From assembly GCF_001983105.1 (NCBI RefSeq), contig NZ_MOMC01000056.1:76633-82038 (forward strand): 5,406 nucleotides of DNA, in the 5' to 3' direction. The DNA is from Pseudofrankia asymbiotica (lineage in GTDB: Bacteria > Actinomycetota > Actinomycetes > Frankiales > Frankiaceae). Below are positions 1 to 5,023 of this stretch, in pieces; position 1 is the first letter of the stretch, and every line of letters starts with the position of its first letter. The notes beneath the pieces are model-generated. The model was not told where the DNA came from and made no database searches. It saw only the letters and a list, made by a program, of their open reading frames with translations. The position numbers were made by a program, and so were the translations under genes.

Positions 1-280
1 GCTGGGCGCGGCGGGCGGCGGGCGCACGCTGAACCTGGAGATCGCCGCGGCGGGCAACACCGACGTGGTCCGCGCCAAGGCCAGGACCCTGGAGGCCCTG
101 GGTGTGCACGAGGCGATCGAGGACATCCTGATCACCCTGGACCGGCAGTACCACCTCATCCGGCTCCTCAGCCGCGGGGAGAGCCGGTTGTTCCTCTACC
201 TCGCGCTGGACCGCCCCCGCGCCAACCTCGCGCTCGCCCGTCATAACCTCCGGACTATCGAACGTGAGCTGAGCATCTGA
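1..280 (+). CDS. Roadblock/LC7-like small protein, C-terminal part (5' partial)
   Basis: The reading frame is open from the left edge (first full codon at position 2) to TGA at 278-280, giving 92 visible residues. The visible part has a Gly-rich turn, then LNLEIAAAGNTDVVRAK, a helix, and two beta-like stretches (IEDILITL, YHLIRLL) followed by RLFLYLALDR, and ends in an Arg/Glu-rich helix. This alternation of strands and helices, and the AAAGNTDVVRAK segment, resemble from memory a family of about 120-residue actinobacterial proteins encoded beside roadblock/LC7 proteins and probably having the same fold. The start lies outside the window, so roughly the N-terminal quarter is missing. Roadblock proteins usually form dimers that regulate small Ras-like GTPases in the cytoplasm; no such role is shown here. 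The next gene on the strand, 243 nt away, is a clear roadblock protein, which supports a shared function. The coding call is strong; the family assignment is by recollection and moderate. Confidence 0.72.
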   Translation, partial: LGAAGGGRTLNLEIAAAGNTDVVRAKARTLEALGVHEAIEDILITLDRQYHLIRLLSRGESRLFLYLALDRPRANLALARHNLRTIERELSI

Positions 281-523
281 CGGCCAATACGCAGGGCCCG
301 CCGGCCGGAGAGGCCGCGGTACTGCCTCCCGCCCCGCGGCGGAAGGTTTCGACCTGTCGTAGGCTCTTCGGCTCACACGTCTGCCCGAATATGGTGGCCA
401 CCGCGCCGCGAGAACGGCATGACGAGCCGCGCCGAAATGCCCGCGGCGTCGGCATGGCCCTTGGCGAGCAATTATCTGGTGCCCCGCCGGGCGGCCCTAC
501 CAAGAATGCGATGAGTACGTCGA

Positions 524-889
524 ATGAATACCGAGACCATTCTGACGGAGCTCGCGGCGCTGCGTGAGCATGTCACCGGCGTGACGAACAGCGCGGTCGC
601 GTCGGTGGACGGCCTGCTGATCGCTCACGACGCGAGCGACGTCCGGCCGGAGGTGCTGGCCGCCATGGCCGCTGTCGCCCTCGGCCTGGGAAAGAGCACC
701 GGGGCGGAGGTGGGCATGGGCGAGCTGCGGGAGGTCATCACCCGCTGCGAGGGCGGCCACATCGTGGTCTACGCCGTCCGCGAGACCAACCTGCTCGTGG
801 TCCTGGGCGACGAGGGGCTGGACATGAACCGGCTGCACCTGCACTCCCGGCCCGCCGTCACCCGGCTCGGCGAACTGCTGGCCGCCTGA
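524..889 (+). CDS. Roadblock/LC7 domain protein
   Basis: This is a 121-residue single-domain protein of normal length for bacterial roadblock/LC7 (MglB-like) proteins. Visible hallmarks are the N-terminal helix (residues 4-17), the first beta hairpin with the typical SAVASVDGLLIAHD pattern (23-36), a long Ala-rich helix (42-58), and the paired strands GGHIVVYAV (77-85) and NLLVVLG (89-95). It ends in a helix, HSRPAVTRLGELLA. Such proteins dimerise and act on Ras-like GTPases; in actinomycetes they also occur in conservon operons with a sensor-kinase-like protein, a DUF742 protein and a GTPase, none of which is in this window. The ATG at 524 is the first possible start after an in-frame TGA at 512-514. 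No good Shine-Dalgarno sequence precedes it (only GATGAG at 510-515), so translation initiation may be weak or of another type. It has its own 243-nt upstream gap, so it may be transcribed separately from the related gene at 1-280. Confidence 0.92.
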   Translation: MNTETILTELAALREHVTGVTNSAVASVDGLLIAHDASDVRPEVLAAMAAVALGLGKSTGAEVGMGELREVITRCEGGHIVVYAVRETNLLVVLGDEGLDMNRLHLHSRPAVTRLGELLAA

Positions 890-908
890 GCCATCGCCGC
901 CGCGCGCC

Positions 909-930
909 GCTGACGGCGGCCGCCGTCAGC
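909..930. terminator. Perfect 22-bp palindrome, likely bidirectional terminator
   Basis: The arms GCTGACGGC (909-917) and GCCGTCAGC (922-930) flank a central GGCC. As RNA this folds into a 9-bp stem with a four-base loop. Outside a single C-C mismatch (908/931), three more pairs (905-907 with 932-934) extend it. It begins 20 nt after the roadblock stop codon and lies in the 150-nt gap between that gene and the converging HAD hydrolase gene, where a hairpin working on both strands is expected. No T-tract follows, which is common for actinomycete terminators. An operator is possible but less likely because no gene starts here. Confidence 0.6.
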
Positions 931-938
931 CGCGGCCG

Positions 939-966
939 GCCTGACAGCCGCCCCCGCCTGACAGCC
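939..966. repeat. Pair of 11-nt direct repeats next to the palindrome
   Basis: GCCTGACAGCC occurs at 939-949 and again at 956-966, spaced 17 nt start to start. The core CTGACAGC differs by one base from CTGACGGC in the arm of the adjacent palindrome (910-917), so the 150-nt convergent gap contains three direct and one inverted copy of CTGACRGC. This may be leftover duplication of terminator sequence or a small protein-binding array; the sequence alone cannot decide. Confidence 0.5.
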
Positions 967-1039
967 CTTCTCCGGCGCGGTTCGCGGCTCCTGGCCCGCC
1001 ACCCGCAGCCCACTACTCACAGCTCGCGGCGCGTGACCG

Positions 1040-1738
1040 TCAGAAGTGGCGCAGCAGCTCGCCGAACGTCCGGAGCTGGAGCACGCCTGGATCTGCGGCG
1101 TCGAGCTCCGCGTGTTCCAGCGCCCACGTGTTCGTGTTCGGGATGAAGACGGCCCCCCACCCGGCGGCGCGGGCGGGCAGGATGTCGGACTTCGGCGAGT
1201 TCCCGATCATCCACGTCGCCGCGGGGGCCAGAGCCAGCTCGCGCGTCAGCAGCTCGTAGGCCTCGACGTTCTTCTCGGCCACGATGTAGGTGCCCACCCC
1301 GAAACACGGCGCGAGACCCGATGCGTCGATCTTGGCCTGCTGCTCCTCCGGAACGCCCTTGGTGAGCAGCGCCAGCTCGTGTCGATCGCCAAGCTCGCGC
1401 AGCGTCTCCGCGACCCCGGGCATCAGCTCGACGCGGTGGTCCTGGAGGGCGGCGGCGAGCGCCTCGATCTCGCGTTGCTCCCTGACGTCCGCGGGACGCT
1501 CCCAGAGCCGTTCGAACAGGTCGTGCAGGCTGCGCAGGAACACCTTGGTCCCATAGCCGTGAGCCGCCGCGTTCGCCCTCTCGACGTCGTTGAGCATCGT
1601 GCGCAGCGCGGTCCGCTCCAACGTGGGATGGGCCAGCCAGTCCAGGTAGTCGGCGATCACCCGCTCAAAGTGGAGGTTGTTCTCCCACAGCGTGTCGTCC
1701 GCGTCGAACACCAGCGTGAACCGTGTACCAGCCGTCAT
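1040..1738 (-). CDS. HAD-superfamily hydrolase (phosphatase-like)
   Basis: The predicted 232-residue cytoplasmic hydrolase carries all four haloacid dehalogenase motifs: motif I VFDADDTLW with nucleophile Asp12 and acid/base Asp14, motif II LLTKG with Thr126, motif III Lys156 in AEKN, and motif IV GNSPKSD with Asp185. The family normally removes phosphate from small phosphorylated metabolites through an aspartyl-phosphate intermediate with Mg2+; the substrate cannot be read from sequence. Between motifs I and II lies a helical cap (about residues 17-100), as in C1-cap members such as YjjG-like nucleotidases. The segment AVFIPNTNTWALE after motif IV fits a HAD subgroup with a conserved IPxxxTW. 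I chose the ATG at 1738 because it puts Asp12 at the usual distance from the N-terminus; AGGGAC lies just upstream at short spacing. A GTG at 1804 would add 22 residues of low-complexity, unfamiliar sequence. The gene is divergent from the alpha/beta hydrolase and convergent with the roadblock gene. Confidence 0.93.
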   Translation of the reverse strand: MTAGTRFTLVFDADDTLWENNLHFERVIADYLDWLAHPTLERTALRTMLNDVERANAAAHGYGTKVFLRSLHDLFERLWERPADVREQREIEALAAALQDHRVELMPGVAETLRELGDRHELALLTKGVPEEQQAKIDASGLAPCFGVGTYIVAEKNVEAYELLTRELALAPAATWMIGNSPKSDILPARAAGWGAVFIPNTNTWALEHAELDAADPGVLQLRTFGELLRHF

Positions 1739-1891
1739 CGTCCCTGATTCCACGTCTCGATCTGAACAGACCCCGGGCGTCCTCGTCGACCGGATTTTGC
1801 CCACTCCCGCCCGTTCGGCGGCTCCGGGACCGGCACACTATCGCCGGCCAGGCGGGGTAAGGGCCTGATGTCTGGATGTAGGGAACTGGAC

Positions 1892-1896
1892 GGAGG
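1892..1896 (+). promoter_or_regulatory. Ribosome binding site deciding the alpha/beta hydrolase start
   Basis: GGAGG ends 8 nt before the ATG at 1905, which is ideal spacing. The in-frame GTG at 1896 overlaps this site and so is unlikely to be the start. This argues for a 232-residue rather than a 235-residue protein. Confidence 0.8.
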
Positions 1897-1904
1897 TGGC
1901 TGGC

Positions 1905-2603
1905 ATGACCTTTGCCGACCAGTCAGACGCCGGCCGGCGGCCGGCGCGTCGCCAGGGTGTGGACGTGGAGATCCCCCTCAGCACGACGCGTCTGGACGGC
2001 CGGCTCGCCGTCCCCGACGGAGCCACCGCCGTCGTCGTGTTCGCGCACGGCAGTGGCAGCGGCCGGCACAGCCCGCGCAACCGGTACGTCGCCGGCGTCC
2101 TCACCGACGCGGGACTGGCCACGCTGCTGCCCGACCTGCTCACGCCCGAGGAGGAGGACGACCCGGCGAACATGTTCGACATCGGCCTGCTCGGCCGCCG
2201 GCTCGTCGAGGTGACGAGCTGGCTTCGCGGCGAGCACGGCATGTCCGGTGCCGCCGTCGGGTACTTCGGCGCGAGCACCGGCGCGGCCGCCGCGCTCTGG
2301 GCGGCGGCCGAGCCGGGTTCCGGGATCGGCGCCGTCGTGTCCCGGGGCGGGCGGCCCGATCTCGCCGCGTCGCGGCTGCCCGATGTCGCCGCGCCCACCC
2401 TGCTCATCGTCGGAGGCGACGACGAGGCGGTCCTCGAGCTCAACAACCGCGCGGCGAGGCTGCTGCGGCACGAGGCGGAGGTCGCGGTCGTCCCGGGAGC
2501 GACCCATCTGTTCGAGGAGCCGGGTGCCCTGGAGACCGTCGCCACGCTCGCTCGCGACTGGTTCACGCGCCGCCTGATCCCGGTCGGCGCGCGCCGCCGC
2601 TGA
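1905..2603 (+). CDS. Dienelactone-hydrolase-family alpha/beta hydrolase
   Basis: This is a 232-residue cytoplasmic alpha/beta hydrolase with no signal peptide. Visible parts are the first core strand AVVVFAHGSGSG (residues 42-53), whose HGSGSG forms the oxyanion-hole loop, and the nucleophile elbow GYFGASTGA with Ser124. The strand TLLIVGGDD follows, with the acidic residue Asp172 or Asp173, and then GATHLFEEPG with catalytic His201. The complete Ser-Asp-His triad predicts an active esterase or hydrolase. The FGASTGAAAAL elbow is typical of an actinobacterial dienelactone-hydrolase-like subgroup. From memory, some members are fused to or encoded beside a phosphoribosyltransferase domain; here the protein stands alone, ending soon after the His loop in an Arg-rich tail. 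The substrate is unknown. It is divergent from the HAD gene, sharing a gap of 166 nt. The next gene on the strand starts 133 nt downstream, so co-transcription is possible but not evident. Confidence 0.92.
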   Translation: MTFADQSDAGRRPARRQGVDVEIPLSTTRLDGRLAVPDGATAVVVFAHGSGSGRHSPRNRYVAGVLTDAGLATLLPDLLTPEEEDDPANMFDIGLLGRRLVEVTSWLRGEHGMSGAAVGYFGASTGAAAALWAAAEPGSGIGAVVSRGGRPDLAASRLPDVAAPTLLIVGGDDEAVLELNNRAARLLRHEAEVAVVPGATHLFEEPGALETVATLARDWFTRRLIPVGARRR

Positions 2604-2617
2604 GCACCCCCCTCAGC
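2599..2617 (+). terminator. Weak hairpin overlapping the hydrolase stop codon
   Basis: GCTGAG (2599-2604) can pair with CTCAGC (2612-2617) around a seven-base, mostly C loop. It includes the TGA stop of the alpha/beta hydrolase. A 6-bp stem without a T-tract is marginal, so it may only attenuate read-through into the next gene or have no function. Confidence 0.25.
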
Positions 2618-2723
2618 CCCGCCCGGGTCTCAGGCCTCGACGCGGCGATTCTGGACAGCGGGCGTCGACCCGGCGGAGGGAGAAGACACGTTGGTATGCG
2701 CGGGGGCCGGGCGGAGGCGGGAG

Positions 2724-2731
2724 AGGTGATC
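2724..2731 (+). promoter_or_regulatory. Extended Shine-Dalgarno for the DedA-PAP2 gene
   Basis: AGGTGATC matches eight consecutive bases of the complement of the 16S rRNA 3' end. It supports the GTG at 2737 as start, with 5 nt between the end of the match and the GTG, or 10 nt counted from the AGG core. Confidence 0.7.
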
Positions 2732-2736
2732 AGCGA

Positions 2737-4143
2737 GTGAGCCACGTCATCGACGGGCTGATCAACCTGCCGCCGTGGCTGGTGCTGGCGCTGGCGTTCG
2801 CGCTGCCGGCGGCGGAGGCCTCGCTGTTCCTCGGCGTGGTCGTCCCCGGCGAGGTCGCGGTGATCGTCGCCGGGGTGCTCGCCCACTCCCACCGGCTGCC
2901 GCTGTGGGCGGTCATCGTCACGGCCACGGCGGGCGCGGTCCTCGGCGACAGCATTGGCTACGAGGTCGGCCGGCGCTACGGCGACCGGCTGCTGAAGAAG
3001 CTGCCGCACCGCCTGGTCAAGCCCGACCACGTCGACCGGGCCCGCGCGCTGCTGCGCCGCCGCGGCGGCTGGGCGGTGCTGATCGGCCGGTTCACCGCCG
3101 CGCTGCGGGCACTGGTGCCGGGCATGGCCGGCACCAGCCAGCTGCCCTACCGTACGTTCCTGCCGTTCAACGTCGTCGGCGGCCTCGCCTGGGTGACCAT
3201 GGCGTCGCTGATCGGCTACGCGGCCGGCGCGAGCTACCAGTCGGCGGAGCACCGGCTCAGTCTGGTCTCCGGTGGGCTGCTCGCCGTGATCGTCCTGGCG
3301 CTGGTCTACCGCGCCGCGCGCCGGTCGGAACGGCTGCGCGGCTGGGCGGCCCGCCGGCTGGGCTGGGTGCCTCGGCCCGGCCGCGCGCTCACCGTCTCCC
3401 TGCTGGTCCTCGCGGCCAGTGGATCGATCTTCGGTGCTCTCCTCGACGGCGTGGCGCGGAGCCACGGCGCGATCGGAGCGGACCCTCGCCTGCTGCATGA
3501 CGTCGTCGACCAACGCGCCGGCTGGCTCACGCCGGTCGCACGTGTCGTCACCAACCTGGGCGTGGGGCCCTTCGTCTACGCGGTGGTGATCGCGCTCGGC
3601 GCGGCTCTGTGGTGGCGAACCCGAGAGCTGCTGCTGCCCATCGGCGCGGTCGGGCTGCTCTGGGCGGGTCAGGCGGTGCGGGTGGCGATCAACCACGCGG
3701 TCGCCCGCCCAAGACCGCCGCGGGCGCTGTGGCTCGTCCAGCCCGGCGGTTACGCCTTCCCCTCCGGCCACACCGCGATGGCGACGATCGGCTACGGCCT
3801 GGCGGCCGTCCTGCTGCTGCGGATCCTGTCCGGCCGCCGGAGCCGGGTGGCCGCCGTGGCCGCCGGCGCCCTGGCCACAGTGCTCGCCATCGCGGTCGGG
3901 CTGTCCCGCGTCTATCTGGGCGTCCACTGGCCCAGCGACGTCGCCGGCGGCTGGTCCTTCGGGGTCGCCTGGCTGGCGCTGGCCGCGAGCGTCGTGTGCC
4001 TCTACCAGCGATGGTCGACGAAGCCGCCCGATCCAGCGGCCGATCCCGGTCCACCCGTCACGACCGAGGAATCCTCGGAACACGCGGAACCTGCGGAATC
4101 CGAGGAACACGCGGAACCCGTGAGGTCCGAGAAGTCCGACTGA
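2737..4143 (+). CDS. DedA-PAP2 fusion membrane protein (lipid phosphate phosphatase-like)
   Basis: This is a 468-residue integral membrane protein with two domains. Residues 1-200 form a DedA/SNARE-associated domain: re-entrant-type segment with VVPGE (Glu39), GDSIGYEVGRRYG (70-82), and the signature GRFTAALRALVPGMAG (117-132) with Arg118 and Arg124. DedA proteins are linked to undecaprenyl-phosphate or phospholipid translocation and membrane homeostasis. Residues about 215-424 form a PAP2 acid phosphatase domain, with motif C2 PSGH (342-345) and motif C3 SRVYLGVHWPSD (Ser390, Arg391, His397, Asp401). Its motif C1 reads N-X6-RP (Asn319, Arg326, Pro327) where Lys is usual. PAP2 enzymes dephosphorylate lipid phosphates or pyrophosphates, often undecaprenyl diphosphate, on the outer membrane face. 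The fusion suggests dephosphorylation coupled to lipid flipping, which is inference. Residues 425-468 are a Pro-rich then acidic tail, predicted disordered and cytosolic, made of an imperfect tripeptide repeat. The start is GTG with a strong Shine-Dalgarno sequence. Confidence 0.94.
   Translation: MSHVIDGLINLPPWLVLALAFALPAAEASLFLGVVVPGEVAVIVAGVLAHSHRLPLWAVIVTATAGAVLGDSIGYEVGRRYGDRLLKKLPHRLVKPDHVDRARALLRRRGGWAVLIGRFTAALRALVPGMAGTSQLPYRTFLPFNVVGGLAWVTMASLIGYAAGASYQSAEHRLSLVSGGLLAVIVLALVYRAARRSERLRGWAARRLGWVPRPGRALTVSLLVLAASGSIFGALLDGVARSHGAIGADPRLLHDVVDQRAGWLTPVARVVTNLGVGPFVYAVVIALGAALWWRTRELLLPIGAVGLLWAGQAVRVAINHAVARPRPPRALWLVQPGGYAFPSGHTAMATIGYGLAAVLLLRILSGRRSRVAAVAAGALATVLAIAVGLSRVYLGVHWPSDVAGGWSFGVAWLALAASVVCLYQRWSTKPPDPAADPGPPVTTEESSEHAEPAESEEHAEPVRSEKSD
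4067..4138 (+). repeat. In-frame 9-nt tandem repeat (minisatellite), about 8 units
   Basis: Eight consecutive 9-nt units run to the end of the DedA-PAP2 gene: aggaatcct, cggaacacg, cggaacctg, cggaatccg, aggaacacg, cggaacccg, then the diverged tgaggtccg and agaagtccg. In the coding frame they read as tripeptides: EES, SEH, AEP, AES, EEH, AEP, VRS, EKS. A longer 15-nt identity (4077-4091 and 4104-4118) shows a three-unit duplication of 27 nt. Because each unit is a multiple of three, copy-number change would lengthen or shorten the acidic tail without a frameshift. Confidence 0.85.
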
Positions 4144-4169
4144 CCTCGGCCGCCGCCGCGGGCCGGTCC

Positions 4170-4196
4170 GCCGGCCGGTCGGTATGCTCGGCCGGC
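4170..4196. repeat. 8-bp inverted repeat immediately before the Nei start codon
   Basis: GCCGGCCG (4170-4177) and CGGCCGGC (4189-4196) are perfect inverted copies separated by 11 nt. The right arm ends one base before the ATG at 4198. In RNA from upstream it would form a very GC-rich hairpin, which could end DedA-PAP2 transcripts or mask the Nei start. As DNA it could be an operator, since a -10-like hexamer lies in the loop. GGCCGG words are frequent in such GC-rich DNA, so chance is a real alternative. Confidence 0.45.
4183..4188 (+). promoter_or_regulatory. Putative -10 element for a leaderless Nei transcript
   Basis: TATGCT fits the actinobacterial TANNNT -10 consensus and ends 9 nt before the ATG at 4198, placing transcription start at or within a few bases of that ATG. 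There is no Shine-Dalgarno sequence in front of the ATG, as expected for leaderless mRNAs, which are common in actinobacteria. No clear -35 hexamer is visible. Confidence 0.4.
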
Positions 4197-4197
4197 C

Positions 4198-5019
4198 ATG
4201 CCCGAAGGTCACACCACACACAGGCTCGCCGCGGTCCACCGGGACATGTTCCGCGGCCGGCCCGTCACCGCGACGAGCCCGCAGGGGCGGTTCGACGACG
4301 GGGCGGGCCGCGTCGACGGCCGGGTCCTCGACGAGGCCGAGGCGCACGGGAAGCACCTGCTGCTGCGGTTCGACGACGACCAGGTCCTGCACGTGCACCT
4401 CGGCATCTACGGCAGGTACGCCCTCGGCCCGCCGCCGGCTCCGGCGCCGACCGGAGCCGTCCGGCTGCGGCTCACCGGCAGCGCCGGCTACGCCGACCTG
4501 CGCGGCCCGAACGCGTGCGAGCTGCTGGGGCCGGGCGAGGTGAAGGCGCTGCGCGACCGGCTCGGACCCGACCCGCTGCGCGCCGACGCCGACCCGGAGG
4601 CCGCCTGGCGCAGGATCAGCCGCAGTCGCACGTCGATGGCCGTTCTCCTCATGGACCAGACCGTCGTCGCGGGGCCGGGCAACATCTACCGGGCCGAGGT
4701 GCTCTTCCGAGCCGGCATCGACCCGTCGCTGCCGGGCAGGGAGCTCGCCCGCGACCAGTGGGACGCCGTCTGGGCCGACCTGGTCACGCTCATGGCCGAC
4801 GGCGTCCGGGTCGGCCGGATCGACACGGTCCGGCCCGAGCACACCCCGGAGGCGATGGGGCGCCCGCCCCGCGTCGACGACCACGGCGGCGAGGTCTACG
4901 TCTACCGCCGCGCCGGCCAGCCCTGCCTCGTCTGCTCGACCGAGGTCATGACCAGGCAGCTGGCCGCCCGCAACCTCTTCTGGTGCTCCACCTGCCAGGG
5001 CCGCGGCGCTTCGTCCTGA
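4198..5019 (+). CDS. nei: Fpg/Nei-family DNA glycosylase/AP lyase (Nei1-like)
   Basis: This is a 273-residue base excision repair enzyme, full length for the family. The N-terminus MPEGHTTHR supplies catalytic Pro2 (Schiff base) and Glu3. The beta-sandwich domain contains Lys52 in HGKHLLL and the HVHLGIYG strand. The helix-two-turn-helix follows, with the signature LLMDQTVVAGPGNIYR (Asn162). A C-terminal zinc finger has Cys243, Cys246, Cys263 and Cys266 (C-X2-C-X16-C-X2-C), with DNA-contacting Arg258 in its loop. The opening MPEGHTxHRL, the early SPQGRF (27-32), and the LRGPxxCE and YVYRRAGxPCxVC segments resemble, from memory, mycobacterial Nei1 (Rv2464c) more than Fpg/MutM. This predicts removal of oxidised pyrimidines such as thymine glycol or 5-hydroxycytosine, with beta,delta-elimination at the abasic site. 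All catalytic and zinc residues are intact. The gene lies 54 nt after the DedA-PAP2 gene and probably has its own promoter. It is convergent with the SapA-like gene, 4 nt apart. Confidence 0.95.
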   Translation: MPEGHTTHRLAAVHRDMFRGRPVTATSPQGRFDDGAGRVDGRVLDEAEAHGKHLLLRFDDDQVLHVHLGIYGRYALGPPPAPAPTGAVRLRLTGSAGYADLRGPNACELLGPGEVKALRDRLGPDPLRADADPEAAWRRISRSRTSMAVLLMDQTVVAGPGNIYRAEVLFRAGIDPSLPGRELARDQWDAVWADLVTLMADGVRVGRIDTVRPEHTPEAMGRPPRVDDHGGEVYVYRRAGQPCLVCSTEVMTRQLAARNLFWCSTCQGRGASS

Positions 5020-5023
5020 GCGG

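Noticed and set aside
393..402. Palindrome GGTGGCCACC in the gap between the two roadblock genes
   Set aside because: A 10-bp palindrome is likely by chance in this base composition, and no promoter or repeated copy is nearby to give it meaning.
461..480. TTGGCG followed by an AT-richer ATTATCT before the second roadblock gene, considered as a promoter
   Set aside because: The two elements are only about 5 nt apart instead of about 17, and no other -35 with proper spacing is seen.
1046..1747. 233-codon plus-strand frame opposite the HAD gene
   Set aside because: Its composition has no family features, and the minus strand here has all four HAD motifs in order.
2637..2668. 7-bp inverted repeat TCGACGC / GCGTCGA between the hydrolase and DedA-PAP2 genes
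   Set aside because: The arms are short with an 18-nt loop and no extension, so this is not distinguishable from chance in GC-rich DNA.
1868..2740. 290-codon plus-strand frame overlapping the alpha/beta hydrolase
   Set aside because: It is Arg/Gly-rich shadow sequence; the +1905 frame has a complete catalytic triad and a good ribosome binding site.
2563..4884. 773-codon open frame on the minus strand covering the DedA-PAP2 gene and most of nei
   Set aside because: It is antisense to two genes with intact family motifs, its translation is Arg/Pro/Gly/Gln-rich with no recognisable domain, and long antisense frames are expected in DNA with G/C-rich third codon positions.
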